The position numbers were made by a program, and so were the translations under genes. The notes below the pieces were generated by a model that worked only from the letters and a program-made list of their open reading frames with translations, was not told the DNA's origin and did no database searches. A stretch of DNA of 64,000 bases from Podocnemis expansa (Eukaryota > Chordata > Testudines > Podocnemididae), in assembly GCA_007922195.1 (NCBI GenBank), contig ML682008.1:7841143-7905142 (forward strand), in the 5' to 3' direction. Positions 1 through 10,984 of this stretch are shown here, one piece after another; the stretch's first letter is position 1; the number at the start of each line of letters is the position of its first letter.

Positions 1-2394
1 TTTGTCCTGATGCATAATTATAGTCCAGAAGCCTTCCACATTACAGGATGAAAGATTCATTTTTCAATGCTTCTGCCTCTCTACAAACACAGCCAATTGC
101 ATTGCAGATTCTTGGCTACTTTTTTATGACTTACAGAGAATGTTACATTGCAACTTTTAAAAAGAAAAGCTCAAGTGAAAGAAAATTTCATTATATTTTG
201 TAATGTCCTCAAAGGACGCAAAGTAATTCAGTATGACAAATCCGTGTTTATTTCCTGTTGATATTTCAATTTTCATTTGGAGTCTTCTGTGTTAAAAGAA
301 AAATAAGGCAGGAGACAGTCAGAAACAAATATGTATAACTTATAATCTTATTAAGTTTTGTCAATATCTTGGCTCATAGTTTCTTAGGAATGCCTACTGC
401 TATTCATATTTGAACTGATCAACTCAAAACCGAATGTTTTAAAAAGGAACTTTTTGCCCAAGAGAGAGCTAAGGAATTGGCATGTGAAAACAGATGCAGT
501 ATTTCTTCCTGGAGTAAAGGTGGGCTGCTTTACATTAATACTACATTTTCTCCATGTGTCCTTCAATGTCCTCCTTTTCGTAATTCCGTTCCTCCTTTCC
601 AGGATTTGGTGTCTGCTAGCCCTGTGGGATGGTCACAGTGTAGCTAGTGAGCTGTTTAGTCTGGAAATATCTTGGTGAGAAGGGAAAGAGACACATGTCT
701 CTGACCAAGAGAGGTGATGGCTGTGAAGCCAGCAGCCTAGAATGGGTGTCCCTGGTGCATATGTGAGCATACTTGACACAGCTCCAGGGGGTTATCATAA
801 TACAAATAATGATTCTAACATAATAATTGAACCTGCTTTGGGTATGATATTTCTATATCCCTTTACCACAACCTGACTGGATTAAAACCCTCAACAGTAT
901 GTACAATAGATGGTGGTACAATTACTGCCCACAGAAATCTGACTGGCTTCTTCATTTTTGTCCAGAATTGTTTTATTACAGTGTCATGCTTGTAATGTCC
1001 CTGGTCTCCAATGATTTCCTGGGGAAATGGGAATTTGATTGTCCTCTATTTGCTACAGATCTTTTCACTTTAATGAACAATGCACCAAAAACTGTCCTGT
1101 CTTAAATTTTTCAAACTCATTACTCACCAATGGGACAATTTAGGCTGAAGAACATAGGATCTCATTCAGCACCATATGCATATATGGGGCGTTAGGCAAC
1201 ACAGGCAGGATCCTGTCCCTCCTCCATGGTAGCAGATGGCTCCAAATACAGTAGAACTGGTATGGGCCTGCTGTGTATGGGTGACAAACAAGTTCATGAA
1301 GGGCGGCTGTGTGCATATCATTTGTACGCACCACGACTTAGAAGGCAGGGCAGAGTGAGCCTGAGAGAATAAAGTTATGGCTGTTGATCACCTGTATACA
1401 ATGGAGCAGTACTTCTGCCATTCTGATACTGGAGAGAGAAAAGATACCTTCCTCCCCACCCCATAGAGCACCTACTACTCTAGTTTCAGGGGCGTAAGGG
1501 AGGATATGATTTTGCCCAAGTAACACTTATGCCCAGTTCTCGGATGATATTGTGACCTACCCCAATGAAATCACCAGACTCATTTTTGACTCCACTCACA
1601 GATTCAAATGATGATTCTGATCTAAGAAAGGCCTGTGAGCTGTCCCAGATGCCAGCTGGTCTCCCCCTTTGTTTATATATATTTGAAATTTCTGGAAGGT
1701 CTTTTCTCCCTGCTTCTTTTGATATTTGTGTTCTGCCAGAATAACCCTTCCTAAATCTCTCTGTAAACACAGACTGTTCTTTCTGGGATTATCCTTAAGA
1801 AGGATCCTTTTGATTATCTTTTCTATTTCCCTCCCCAATCTCCACTCCCTGTGTGCCATTCATAGATAAACCCTCCCAGACATACACTCCCCCAACCTCT
1901 GTGAAATCTAGCAATCATCACTCAGAACACTAGTCTTCTTTAAGTATCTTATCTCTTTTCTAGCAATAAAGAGTCTGGAGTCTAGGTTAGCACATCTGGC
2001 ATAGAGATATCCATACATTCATGCACCTACAGTGTACAGACAGGTAAATTTATATTATGACTTGTAAATTGACATGGAGCTCCCCTTATGTGTCTTTTTA
2101 TCCACCTATTCTAAATGTCACCAGTCTCCACTGATCTAATGAATCTTCTCAGTGCCCCTGTGAGAACAGCATATAAATATGATTCACAGTTCAAGGCACA
2201 AAGGCATAAAGGGACTTACAGATGCAGAGCAGAGCCAATTGGGATTTTTAAAAGCACCTGAAAATTTAGGACCTAACTCTGATGTCCCATGCAAGTTAGG
2301 TGCCTCACCTGCTTTGGCATCATGTAAGAAACACCAGGCATCTGCTTATCTGCATCTATAGTAGCCTAAATATATTTGCAAATCCAGTCCAAAT
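1..2394. other. Unique non-coding DNA, nothing recognised
   Basis: AT-rich sequence with only short open frames, none with convincing codon structure, splice context or family resemblance. No repeat family was recognised here. Confidence 0.5.
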
Positions 2395-2480
2395 AAGATA
2401 AATTACTTTGCTGCTGCCACACAAGGCAAAGATGGGATTAGAATTCAAGACTTCCTGTATCCAGTTTTGCACTGTATCAT
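2395..2480 (-). repeat. MIR-like SINE fragment
   Basis: On the reverse strand this resembles the part of a MIR/CORE-SINE that usually reads as accession of 'tracked' single-copy-like sequence before the core. The + strand shows the familiar 'GGGATTAGAATTCAAGACTTCC' type block (2434-2455), usual for an antisense MIR tail. The copy is heavily diverged and short, so it is a weak call from pattern memory. Confidence 0.35.
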
Positions 2481-2844
2481 GGTGTCCCATGAGAGCCATT
2501 TCACACTGACACACAAAGGACCAGTCCTGCAAGGGGATGAGTTTTTTTCACTGGTTTTAATGGGAGCTGAAGATATTCAGAAGCTCTCAGCACTTTGCAG
2601 AACTGGAAAGAAAGAAAGAAAGACAAGTCCTACTACCTGTGTTATTTAAATGTCATGTATATTGTATGGATGGTATTCTTCACTTTTGAGACCAATCTCC
2701 ATTGAATGAATGATGAATCCTTGAATAGGGCCTATTCTGATCACATTTCTGTAACTCATCATTTATTTTATATCAAACTATCTCCTGTCCGCTTCTGTTC
2801 CTGCTTCTATTTAAAAGGTTTGGAATCCAAATCAGTCATGTTCC

Positions 2845-2980
2845 AATCCTAAATCTGCTACTGACTTAGTTTGTGGATTTGGGCAAGTCATTTTAAGTTC
2901 TGCATCTGTTTCGCTATCTGAAAAATTGTATTTATAGTGACCTAATAATTCCAATGTGCAATGCTTAATGAATTATTATA
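2845..2980 (+). repeat. MIR-like SINE
   Basis: The segment follows MIR order: a 'TAAATCTGCTACTGACTTAG' box, then 'GGGCAAGTCATTTTAAGTTC', then 'CTATCTGAAAAATTG'. These correspond to the usual MIR boxes for 'ctgccactgactt', 'gggcaagtcactta' and 'catctgtaaaatgg'. Age is shown by many substitutions. Confidence 0.6.
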
Positions 2981-2985
2981 TGGAA

Positions 2986-3478
2986 AGTTCCTAATACTTA
3001 TTGAATAAAAAATATAAAACCACAAAACTATCATACAGTATGATTAAATAAATATATTTAATATCAAATATTTATTTAATAACATCAGTCATTTGTTATT
3101 TTCTCCAAGCAAATCCACCTCTGAACAAGATTAGGCTTTTCACAAAAAAAACTTTTTGAATGAAAAAAATAAATAAATATGAAGATGTAATCATTATGTA
3201 CGTATTATATCCAAAATGTGACAAATAATGCTGATATATTGGCTAGAAGCAATACTAGATGTAATATTAAACATTTAAAGGGATAAGTCCTTTCTCAGTT
3301 TAAATCAACATAGGTTTCTTAACTCTAGTTGAGCTAAGAAAAACCTCAGCTAAGAATTCAGTCCTTTATGATGTTCCTTCTGCACTGACTGTGTACACAT
3401 CTGTTAAGTGATAAAAAAGAAGAGGAGATGACAGGGTGGCTGTCTGATGTAAATACCAGGAAGGAGAAGAATTGCTTA
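2986..3478. other. AT-rich non-coding DNA
   Basis: Very AT-rich. It contains a small imperfect inverted repeat, 'ATTAAATAAATAT' against 'AATATTTATTTAAT', around 3040-3085. No coding or mobile-element signal is recognised. Confidence 0.5.
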
Positions 3479-3479
3479 A

Positions 3480-3720
3480 AGTACCACAAAATCTTAAGAA
3501 GGGAATAAAAACAGAACCTCTGAGGCTGAAAATCAGGAAAAATGATTATAAGGTCTATTAGTCTGTGGAATAATCTCCCAAGGGAAGTAATAGAATCTCC
3601 ATCTCTAGAGACACACTGGAAAAAGCATTACAGACAACACCACTGAGAATTGTCTTGAACTGACATGAGATGAACTAAATCTCTCGTCCATCTTTAACAT
3701 CTATGTTGATACCAACATGA
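3480..3720 (+). mobile_element. Old CR1-like LINE 3' fragment
   Basis: The sequence follows the last part of CR1 ORF2 and its 3' flank: a 'CTGTGGAATAATCTCCCAAG' block, then 'AATCTCCATCTCTAGAGA', then degraded tail sequence. This matches the '[15 protein letters not shown]' region visible in better CR1 copies in the window (6660-6720). It is 5'-truncated and strongly diverged, so it belongs to an old subfamily. Confidence 0.6.
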
Positions 3721-5284
3721 AAAGAAAACAACCTGCATAAATATTCCAGATGTGCATTCACCTACCATGGCTATTGATCATTTCCTAGAAACAGTTTTTA
3801 TTCATGTTACAGATAGATGATAATCTATTATTTCTCCCTTCCCTCAAAACTCACAAAGTTTTTGTTCAACAATATAGTAAGCTAAGCAAAAAGTGCTCCT
3901 GCTATTTTTCTCTATAGATTCTGTCACTTGATGGATATTATGGAAATTCTCTAGTGAATGAAGTCCAATTTCCTCAGCACTTTCATTTCTATTGCAGTGG
4001 ATTTTTTTTTCAGCCTCAGTAAGCATTGCCATATAGTATTAGGGAGAAGAACATGTTTGGAAACATTTTGTCTTCTGAGAAACTATTAAAATTATGGCCT
4101 TTCTCTAAAGTGAGGCAATTAAAGTGAAGCCATACAATATTGTTAACTGGTAGAAAATGATGGGGCTAAAGTAATGAAATACTTTCTGGTATTCTTGGTT
4201 TAGGACACCTGTCAAAATTTTGGACTCTAAAAATGTTAACCTTAGAGTTACTATGAGGATTCTGAAAAATTAGCCTAGGAAGCATTCATTCAGTTCTGTC
4301 TTTGAAGTCCAGCTCTGAATCAAATTCAACGATGACAGAGTATTTCCCTGCCCCCTCCCCCCACCAATTTATTTACTAAAAATAAGGTAGGCAGGCATTT
4401 CTTTTTCAAAATATCAGATGTTCCTCTGCATAATTTCATATTTTGAAGAATGCAAATTGATTTCATTGATCAACTTCTGGGTGCTTTGAGACCAGTACTG
4501 CATCACACCCACAAACTAGCTGGTCAAAAGTGTGTCAAAACTCATCTGAAGAGCTCTGGATACACTTCACAATAAACGTCTATAAGTCACAGTGCAGCTA
4601 TGCTGGGAATTGTGTCTGTCTATGCATTTTTGGGTCCTCTGCTCAGTCTGATCAGTATGCTGTGGTGAAGCTCCAGAGTTTAAAAGCTAGTGTTGTCAGC
4701 AAGAGAGATCTAAGGGGCATGTGATCTGGCTGCCCTTGAAGGATTTTATAACTGGATGGCAAGCCCCTGAGGCCAGCCAACTCGGTTAAATTAGCCCTTC
4801 CCTGCTATGACTGGAAATAAGGCATAAATTTGTAACAGTGAGGGTAATTAACCATTGAATTTACCAATGGATTCTCCACCACTGGCAATTTTAAAATGAA
4901 GAGTGGATGTTTTTCTAAAAGAGATGGTGTAGTTCAAACAGGAATTATTGTGGAGAAGTTCTATGATCTGTGTTATATAGGAAGTCAAATGAGATGAACA
5001 CAGAGACCCTTTCTGGCCTCAGAATCTCTGAATCTAGGAATTTGCACTGGCTGCTGGTTGTAAGAGAGGGAAAGCCCAGCAGCTGAAGGCTGAGAGTGGA
5101 GGACAGTGGACAGATGGCTCCCGTTGGGGACAAGAAGCCTGGCTGAGGGCCAGACACTGTCTGAGACTGTGGCCAGCCAGACTGTAGGTGGGTGGCCCTG
5201 GACGGGTTAAGTGAACTGACAGATACACATCGGTGTGGACAAAGGCTTTGTTCACACCAAAAAGATAAGTTGACATAAAATATA
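3721..5284. other. Unique non-coding DNA, nothing recognised
   Basis: No open frame here stands out and no repeat family was recognised. A C-run (4348-4362) is the only low-complexity feature noted. Confidence 0.45.
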
Positions 5285-5708
5285 TTGACTTTCAGCCACT
5301 GCTATAATTACAGTTCTGGCTGATGTCTGCACTGCTGTCTGTGGGACGGTGGCATCCATCTTCACCAGCAAAATTTCCACCAACCTAAGATGCAATGTGA
5401 GGAGCTGCGAGAACTATCTCTCAGCTCCCCACTAGGAACCCACAGGCTCTCAAGCTCCCTTGGGGCCGCCCCCTTATTCCCCAATCCCAGTCAGATGCCG
5501 GACGGCAGCCACAAGCAGCCTGCCTGATCGCAACTTGCCACCGGCAGCCAGGCTCCAGGCATCCTAGTCTTGCAGCTCCTCTTCACACAGGCAATGGGAA
5601 CCAGCCACTTGGCTGTCGTGTCCATTTCACCTCTTCAGCAATGTGTAAACTGTTTTCCCTACCAAAGCTGACTCTTGTTGACAAACTATCTCGTGTAGAC
5701 CAGGCCTG
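5285..5708. mobile_element. GC-rich MITE-like element, copy A1
   Basis: The left part (5295-5370, 'GCTGATGTCTGCACTGCT ... GGTGGCATCC') is clearly homologous to 9800-9840. The right end, 'CGTGTAGACCAGGCCTGAG' near 5690, looks like the inverse of the left end of the other copy at 9722 ('AAGGCCTTGCCTACATTAG'). Two copies sharing an internal block, plus complementary termini, suggest a non-autonomous DNA transposon with termini like GGCCTTGTCTACACT. Exact ends and target duplication were not resolved. Confidence 0.5.
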
Positions 5709-5889
5709 AGGCAAACTGGTAGCTAGGGTCGGACAGTACAGAAGGGGGCAGATGCTGAGCACAAACAGGCTGAAGAGTCATTTACTCAGTGCTTTTGTCA
5801 GACTTTATCTCAAGGACTCTGTTATCTTGGAAGGGATTGGACCTCTAAGGTGGCTTTGCTGGATGGTCAAGTTATGTCTTGACAAGTGA

Positions 5890-6838
5890 AGGACAAATGT
5901 TTTCATTAATGATCTGGATGATGGGATAGATCGCACATTTAGTAAGTTTGCGGATGATACCAAACTGGGGGGAATGGTAGACACCCTGGAGGGCAAGGAC
6001 AGGATTCAGGGAGACCTAGACAAATTGGAGCAGTGGGCCAAGAGGAATCTCATGAGGTTCAACAAGGACAAGTGTAAAATCCTGCACTTGGGACGAAAAA
6101 ACCCCATGTACTGCTACAGGCTGGGGAGTGATCAGCTAAATAGCAGCACTGGAGAAAAGGACCTGGGAGTCATGGTGGATGGGAAGCTGGATATGAGTCA
6201 GCAGTGTGCGCTTGCTGCCAAAAAGGCCAATGGCATACTGGGCTGCATCAGCAGAAGTGTTGCCAGCAGATCGAGGGATGTGATCATTCCCCTCTATTCT
6301 GCACTAGTGAGGCCACATCTGGAATACTGTGTCCAGTTTTGGGCTCCCCACTACAAAAAGGACATGGACAAATTAGAGAGAGTCCAGAGGAGGGCAACAA
6401 AAATGATCAAAGGGCTGGAGCACAAGCCCTATGAAGAAAGACTGAAGGAACTAGGCTTATTTAGCCTGCAGAAGAGAAGACTGAGGGGGGATTTGATAGC
6501 AACCTTCAACTACTTGGTAAGGGCTGCCCAAGAGAGGAGGGAGCTCGACTGTTCTCGGTAGTAACAGAGGGCAGAACGAGAAGCAATGGTTTCAAGTTAC
6601 AGCTGGGGTGGTCCAGGCTGGATATTAGGAAAAACTTCCTTACTAGGCGAGTGGTGAAGCATTGGAATAAGCTGCCTAGGGAGGTGGTGGAATCTCCATC
6701 TCTGGAGGTGTTCAAGTCCCAGCTGGACAAAACACTGACTGGGATGATCTAATGGGAGTGGTCCTGCTTTTTTTGGCAGGGGGTTGGACTAGATGACCTC
6801 GTGGGGTCCCTTCCAACCCTATGATTCTATGATTCTAA
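5890..6838 (+). mobile_element. CR1 LINE, 5'-truncated, with 3' tail
   Basis: The element holds the C-terminal half of CR1 ORF2 followed by the CR1 3' UTR. The reading frame runs from about 5899 through the reverse transcriptase F-A-D-D motif (5947-5958) to a stop at 6561. Downstream residues such as '[19 protein letters not shown]' are the usual CR1 thumb and C-terminal region. The frame is broken near 6515-6545, where other copies read L-K-G-C-S-K-E-D-G; the correct continuation lies in another frame up to about 6752. The 3' end is 'GACCTCGTGGGGTCCCTTCC' followed by 'ATGATTCTATGATTCT', the normal CR1 tail. It is 5'-truncated just before the RT active site, typical of target-primed insertion, and cannot move on its own. 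Confidence 0.95.
5899..6752 (+). pseudogene. CR1 ORF2 reverse transcriptase C-terminal pseudogene
   Basis: CR1 ORF2 encodes an endonuclease and reverse transcriptase. Only the palm F-A-D-D motif and the region downstream remain here. Residues match the minus-strand copies at 37334-37912 and 59897-60817 almost line for line, which sets the expected frame. One frameshift around 6515-6545 converts the conserved 'LKGCSKEDG' segment into an unrelated sequence ending at the 6559-6561 stop. The remaining 3' part (about 6555-6752, ending 'LTGMI' then TAA) is open in the second frame. It is a defunct copy with no function expected. Confidence 0.92.
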
Positions 6839-6839
6839 G

Positions 6840-7174
6840 AATGTGATAGAGTAGCTGATGGTGGAGAGGCTGCAAGGCCACATGAGGTTATGAGAGTGTG
6901 ATCTGGAAAAGTGAGCACTTGCACAGAGTTCAAGGGCCAGATTTTGTGCTGTGTCCCTGAAGAGTCACCCATGCCTCCTCCTGCTCTTGCCCACTGTGGG
7001 AATTGCACACAGGGCTCTGTATGAAAGCCTTGGGCTGCCCTGCAGTTTGGTGCCTCTCTCTAGAGGCTGCTCCAACCACTTTAAAGCTCTGTGCACTGCT
7101 GGAGTGGTAGACAGAAACCTAAAAGCATGAAGCAGAATCTAGCATCAAGTCAGTAGTGGAAGAGAAATGATTTG
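6840..7174. other. Unique non-coding DNA
   Basis: No coding or repeat signal is recognised. A boundary with the following LTR-like block was not found precisely. Confidence 0.4.
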
Positions 7175-7745
7175 CTGTTACGTGTTAGCTCTGTGTTCTT
7201 GAGCAAACAGAGCACAGTGTCCAGCCTGTGCCTCCCCACCCCCCACATCCCCCAACCTGCTTGAACTGAAAACCCAAAACAGTAGGAAATGGGAGACATC
7301 CTTGTCTAACCATATCCAAAAGCCATCAGCACAGTAAATGGAGCTTCATTTGCATTGACTATGGAGAACTAGGCTCTAAAGCAAGAACTGCACTGAACAC
7401 TGGGATTGAAGAAGCAGGAACCGCACTGAACTCTGGGACTGAAGAAGCAGGGAAGCATTGCCTGATGGGGGATCTCACACCAACACGAACAAACTCAGCA
7501 ATTATCAGACCATTCTAGTCACAGACATGATAATTGATACCCAAAATACTGAGTCTGCCTAACTGTATTGTGAGCTTCTCTGAACCATTGCACCCAGGCA
7601 GGAATGTGTATTGGCCACGTAAACAAGTCCTTATAAAAAACCTTTACCCACATCCAGTAGAGTGTGTAGTGTGTGTCCTGTGCAACTCCTCATTGGATCC
7701 TGTCTGAATCCTGTGTGAGTCTGGATTGAGTCCTGAGTCCTGATG
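7175..7745 (+). mobile_element. LTR-like block (solo or rearranged LTR)
   Basis: The block has the layout of a retroviral LTR read on +. A 33-bp direct repeat in two units (7381-7413 and 7414-7446, four mismatches) resembles a U3 enhancer duplication. It is followed by a 'GTATTGGCCAC' CCAAT-like site (7608-7618) and a 'TTATAAAAAA' TATA box (7631-7640), then a T/C/G-rich 'TGAATCCTGTGTGAG' type R/U5. The left end (possibly TG at 7176) and right end are not defined and no target duplication was found. The adjacent integrase fragment is on the opposite strand, so the two are not in normal provirus order. Confidence 0.5.
7381..7446 (+). repeat. 33-bp tandem duplication in LTR U3
   Basis: Two adjacent 33-nt units, 7381-7413 and 7414-7446, differ at four positions. 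Each contains 'GCACTGAAC' and 'TGGGA[TC]TGAAGAA'. The position 190-250 nt upstream of the TATA box suits an LTR enhancer repeat. Confidence 0.8.
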
Positions 7746-7752
7746 CTTGGAT

Positions 7753-8223
7753 CTAAAGCTGTATCATTTCCACTGGGATTTGGCTTTTCTTCCTTGCTGA
7801 TTGCTGTGGGAGCTCATCCCAGTCCTTTCCTGAGCTTTTCACCTGTTTCCTCAGTGCTTCCTTTAGGGTGCGATTAGCTCGTTCAACTTGTCCAGAGGAT
7901 TCAGGATGTCCAGCTATGTGGAAACGTTGTTTAATGCCTAAAGCTTTACATAACCCTTGCATAACGTTGCCTATAAAGTGGGGTCCTAAGTCTGAATCAA
8001 TTACTCTGGGCATCCCCATTCTTGAGAGAACTATGTTAAAGAGCTGCTTAGCTGTGACAGAGGCAGTGTTGGTTTTTGTAAGAATGGCTTCTACCCACTT
8101 GGAGAAGGGATCTACTATTACCAGAAAGTACTTGTTTCCCCTACGAGTGGTGGGCAAAGTTGGTAACATTGCACTTTGCTCCCCTGAAATCCTGCAGCTG
8201 GAGTGGGGAGCTGGCTGCCACAC
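7753..8223 (-). pseudogene. Endogenous retrovirus integrase core, truncated
   Basis: A 156-codon open frame encodes the catalytic core of a retroviral integrase, the enzyme that inserts viral DNA into the host genome. Visible motifs in order: 'GNKYFLVIVDPFSKWVEA', 'VIDSDLGPHF' with the second catalytic Asp, and 'SSGQVERANRTLKEAL' with the catalytic Glu exactly 35 residues after that Asp (a D-x35-E spacing). The residue where the first catalytic Asp is expected, upstream of 'TTRRGNKYF', is not an Asp in this reading. The N-terminal zinc-binding domain and C-terminal DNA-binding domain are absent. The 'SSGQVERANRTLK' block is closest in style to gammaretrovirus-like (class I) ERVs, but that is judgement by eye. 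It is a fossil fragment facing opposite to the neighbouring LTR-like block. Confidence 0.85.
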
Positions 8224-8555
8224 CCTCCTTGATGAAGAGCCTCTGTTTCCAAAAGGACACGGGAATGCAATGGCCTACCTCCCCACTCCACTTGCACAGG
8301 TGACCAGCCACTAAAGGAATGATGCAGTAAGTGGACAGGACTAGAATAGCCTCTTACATACTCTTAACAGTGGAATCCAGACCCTGGCTGTGCAAAAATA
8401 CCCTAATCTTTCCTTTATATTCTGTGTGTATAGCAATGCAATTTGGGTATCCTAGTTTCCTTCCAAATTATAACTACATATGACATAGACGAGATTTTTA
8501 CCAAAATTCCCAGACCTTTTTCGTAGAACTTGTCTAGAGAAAAGTAAATCTAAAT
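8224..8555. other. Non-coding, possibly degraded retroviral pol flank
   Basis: This lies immediately upstream (on -) of the integrase fragment. I could not recognise the zinc-binding domain or any other pol motif here. Nothing else seen. Confidence 0.35.
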
Positions 8556-8800
8556 CCAGCAAAGTAAATTCAAATTAAAAAATAGTGTGAATTTGAAGTG
8601 GATGAATTAACCCCTTATTGTTCAGCAGTAAAGGGCCTTAATGTGGTTTATGTTAATTCACTTTCATAGACAATTTATTTCTAAACAATACCATACACAC
8701 AAGGATTTGATGCGATTTGACTAATCCACTTCAAATTCACACCTTTATTTACTTCAGATTAATCTTCTGGCTGTCCCTGCATAGACAAAGCCTTAGTTAA
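8556..8800. mobile_element. Inverted-repeat MITE (TGTGAATTTGAAGTGGAT family)
   Basis: Two blocks are inverted relative to each other. The left block 'GTGTGAATTTGAAGTGGAT' (8585-8603) matches the reverse complement of the right block 'ATCCACTTCAAATTCACAC' (about 8724-8742). Flanking arms 'AGTAAATTCAAATTA' and 'TAATCTGAAGTAAAT' (read in reverse) extend the pairing. The right terminus reads 'GCATAGACAAAGCC', like the terminal repeats of other MITEs in the window. The outer left terminus is not clear. Confidence 0.6.
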
Positions 8801-8907
8801 TATCACAAAGCATCTCTTCATTTAGCACATAATATAGGCTTTCTATTTTGAGACTTGGTTCCCACACTCTTCTATGCAGACTCTGTATTTGTGTACAGTG
8901 AAGAAGG

Positions 8908-9715
8908 CAGGAGCATCAAACTTACGGCCCATGGGCCACATCTGGGCCGCCAAGGCTGTTTATCTGGCCGGCAGAGCTGCTGCCTGAGAGCTCTCTGCAG
9001 CAGTGAATAGCAAACACAGGCTGCTGGCAGAGCAGAGCAGGCCCAGGCACATGTGTGCGTGCACACACACACACACGCGCACACACGCTGACTCACTCAC
9101 ATGATCAGAGTCACAGCAAGGGAGAAAAGGAAGCGCTCCAGTCAATCCCAGCTCAGCTCTGCTGCGTTCTGCCAACCAATCAGACTCTCAGTCACAGCAC
9201 ACGGGGCTGGGCTCCTGGAGAGCCACCGCACTGCACCACACCACACCTTTTCACTGTCAGTCAATATGTTAGTCTTATTGACAGCACAATGAAAGAGCCA
9301 CAAACAAGAAAAGAAAAGGTGGCTAGTGCCCATGTGACAAATGAGCCAATCAAAGAACTAAATTGCTTGCCTGCCAACATGTGGTAGGGGAAATGGAAAG
9401 GGAAGGGAAGGGATCCAGGAGTTTCACAGCAGGGGAAGGGGTCTGGGTGCTGCACAACTGGGGAAAGGGGTCTGGGAGCTGCACAGCAGGAGAGGGTTAG
9501 GTGAACAGGAGAGCCAGTGTGGCGAAGGGGAGCCCAAAGGGCAGGGAAAAGGGAAGGTGTCGGAAAACTTGTGGGGTTGGGGAGAGGAGAGGGGAGCCCA
9601 TGCATCTCTGAACATGGCAGGGAGGAGGGTTGGGGAGTGTCTGCGAACACACAGCCCACAGCAGGTGTCCTGCTGTCCAATGTGGCCTCCACATTCAATG
9701 AGTTTGACACCTCTG
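8908..9715. mobile_element. hAT-type non-autonomous element, 808 bp
   Basis: The termini are 'CAGGAGCATCAAACTT' and 'GAGTTTGACACCTCTG', imperfect inverted repeats of the hAT CAGGGGTGTCAAAC type. They are flanked by a near-perfect 8-bp target duplication, GAAGAAGG (8900-8907) and GAATAAGG (9716-9723), 7 of 8 matching. The inside starts with the 'GGCCCATGGGCCACATCTGG' block usual for this family and has a (CA)n run at 9061-9085 and purine-rich low-complexity DNA at 9385-9620. It has no transposase coding, so it depends on an enzyme in trans. Confidence 0.85.
9061..9090. repeat. (CA)n microsatellite
   Basis: Alternating CA with a CGCG interruption, inside the 808-bp hAT element. Confidence 0.9.
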
Positions 9716-9721
9716 GAATAA

Positions 9722-10688
9722 GGCCTTGCCTACATTAGAAAAAATAAGTAAACATATTTACTTCAATTTTCACCCACCACTAGAGCGCTATAGCAGCAGC
9801 TGATGTCCACACTGCTCTTTTTGGTCAGTGGCATCCTCACGAGGAGCAATTCCATCATCCTAAAGGACCCACCTCAGCTCCCTGCCGGGAACCCCCAGGG
9901 AACCTCTCCCTGCTCCCTCCATTCCTTGGGTGTCATTGGTGCTGGACACGGGGGACACGAGCCCCCAGTCCCAGCGCCAGTGCCCCAAGTTCCAGCCCTG
10001 ACCCTAGCCAGGGACATGGAGCCAGGCCACCATGGTGGCAGCCCAATCCAGCCCCAACCCTGGCTGGGGATGTGGGGCTGGGCCACCAAGGCAACAGGTG
10101 CTTCATCCAGCTCCAACTCCGGCTGGGGACTAGGGGCCATGCCATTGCAGCGGCAGTGTGATCCAGCCCCAAATCTGGCCACAGCTGGGAACCTGGGGCT
10201 GCCAGTAGCGGTGGCAGGAGCCAGAGCTGCCAGCAGCAGAGGCAGGACCTGGGGCTGCTTGGTGGCAGGTGCCGGCTCCAGCCTCGGTCCCTGATCAGGA
10301 AACCAGGACCGGGTGGGGCCCAGGGGCCAGATTAGGGGTCAGATCGGTGATCGGGGTGGCGCTGGTGCTACAGTGGGCTGGACCAGCACCAGGCGGGTGG
10401 CCTGACCCTAGGCCCAGACCCAGCGGCTGAGAGTTTTTTGGGACCTTTGAGGCCCCTGCTGCATCCCCACTGAACTGCACAGGGACTTCTTGCCTCCCCT
10501 CTCATAGCGGGGAGACATCTGCAACCCCACTACGTGCTTCCCAATTCCACAGTCAGGAGCCGGGGGACAGCTGCCTGTACCCTGGCTTGCAGTTGGGCAG
10601 CAGCCGCCTACATTTCAGGGTTGCAGCCAGGTGGCACTGCCAGGGGTCACTGCCAGGCAGAATCTGCTTGCGTCCTGGGTTCAAAGCA
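9722..10688. mobile_element. GC-rich MITE-like element, copy A2
   Basis: The left end 'AAGGCCTTGCCTACATTAG' is MITE-like. The block 9785-9840 ('GCTGATGTCCACACTGCT ... GTGGCATCC') is homologous to copy A1 at 5310-5370. Both copies then pass into GC-rich DNA rich in CCAGCCCC and CAGCTCC. Here the GC-rich core contains a minisatellite. The right limit is taken where retroposon sequence begins at 10689; a matching right terminus was not found. Confidence 0.45.
9960..10215 (+). repeat. About 63-bp degenerate minisatellite
   Basis: Roughly four diverged units each contain 'CCAGCCCCAACCCTGGCTGG' followed by 'GGGCC[AT]' type spacers. Unit starts are near 9990, 10048, 10108 and 10165. Long open frames across it (for example 9803-10294) arise from base composition, not from a gene. 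Confidence 0.6.
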
Positions 10689-10783
10689 TCTGATGAAGTG
10701 GGATTTTCTCCCATGAAAGTTCATGCAATAAATAAATGTGTTAGTCATTAAAAGTACCACAGGAGTCCTTGTTTGTCATTCTG
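10689..10783 (+). mobile_element. Short retroposon copy ('TTGTTAGTC' family), partial
   Basis: This is a sense copy: 'GATGAAGTGGGATTTTCTCC', 'ATGAAAGTTCATGCAATAAA', 'GTTAGTCATTAAAAGTACC', 'AGGAGTCCTTGTTTGTC'. The usual 3' segment with 'GACTAACATGGCTACC' is missing. The same family recurs about ten times in the window. Confidence 0.8.
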
Positions 10784-10984
10784 CCCAGTAAACCTTTCCT
10801 GTGGATGCCTGAGACAGCGTGGGTCCAGTGGCCATTCCTGTGATTCAGCAAATCATGCAAGGACATATGATGAAAGCCCCGACCTAAGACTCCATCTTTT
10901 ACCAAAAATTTTTAGTGCTCATGTGACCCTAGAATCTATATTAGGCCAGCAGCTTTTCATGCACCTGGGCTGAGCAATAAATTA

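Noticed and set aside
9061..9090. (CA)n tract as a Z-DNA or regulatory site
   Set aside because: Short and inside a hAT element; nothing in the sequence supports a regulatory role.
9261..10294. Open frames of 100-163 codons on both strands
   Set aside because: They cover GC-rich, low-complexity MITE or hAT interior with minisatellite repeats; overlapping frames on both strands are expected from composition, and no domain is visible.
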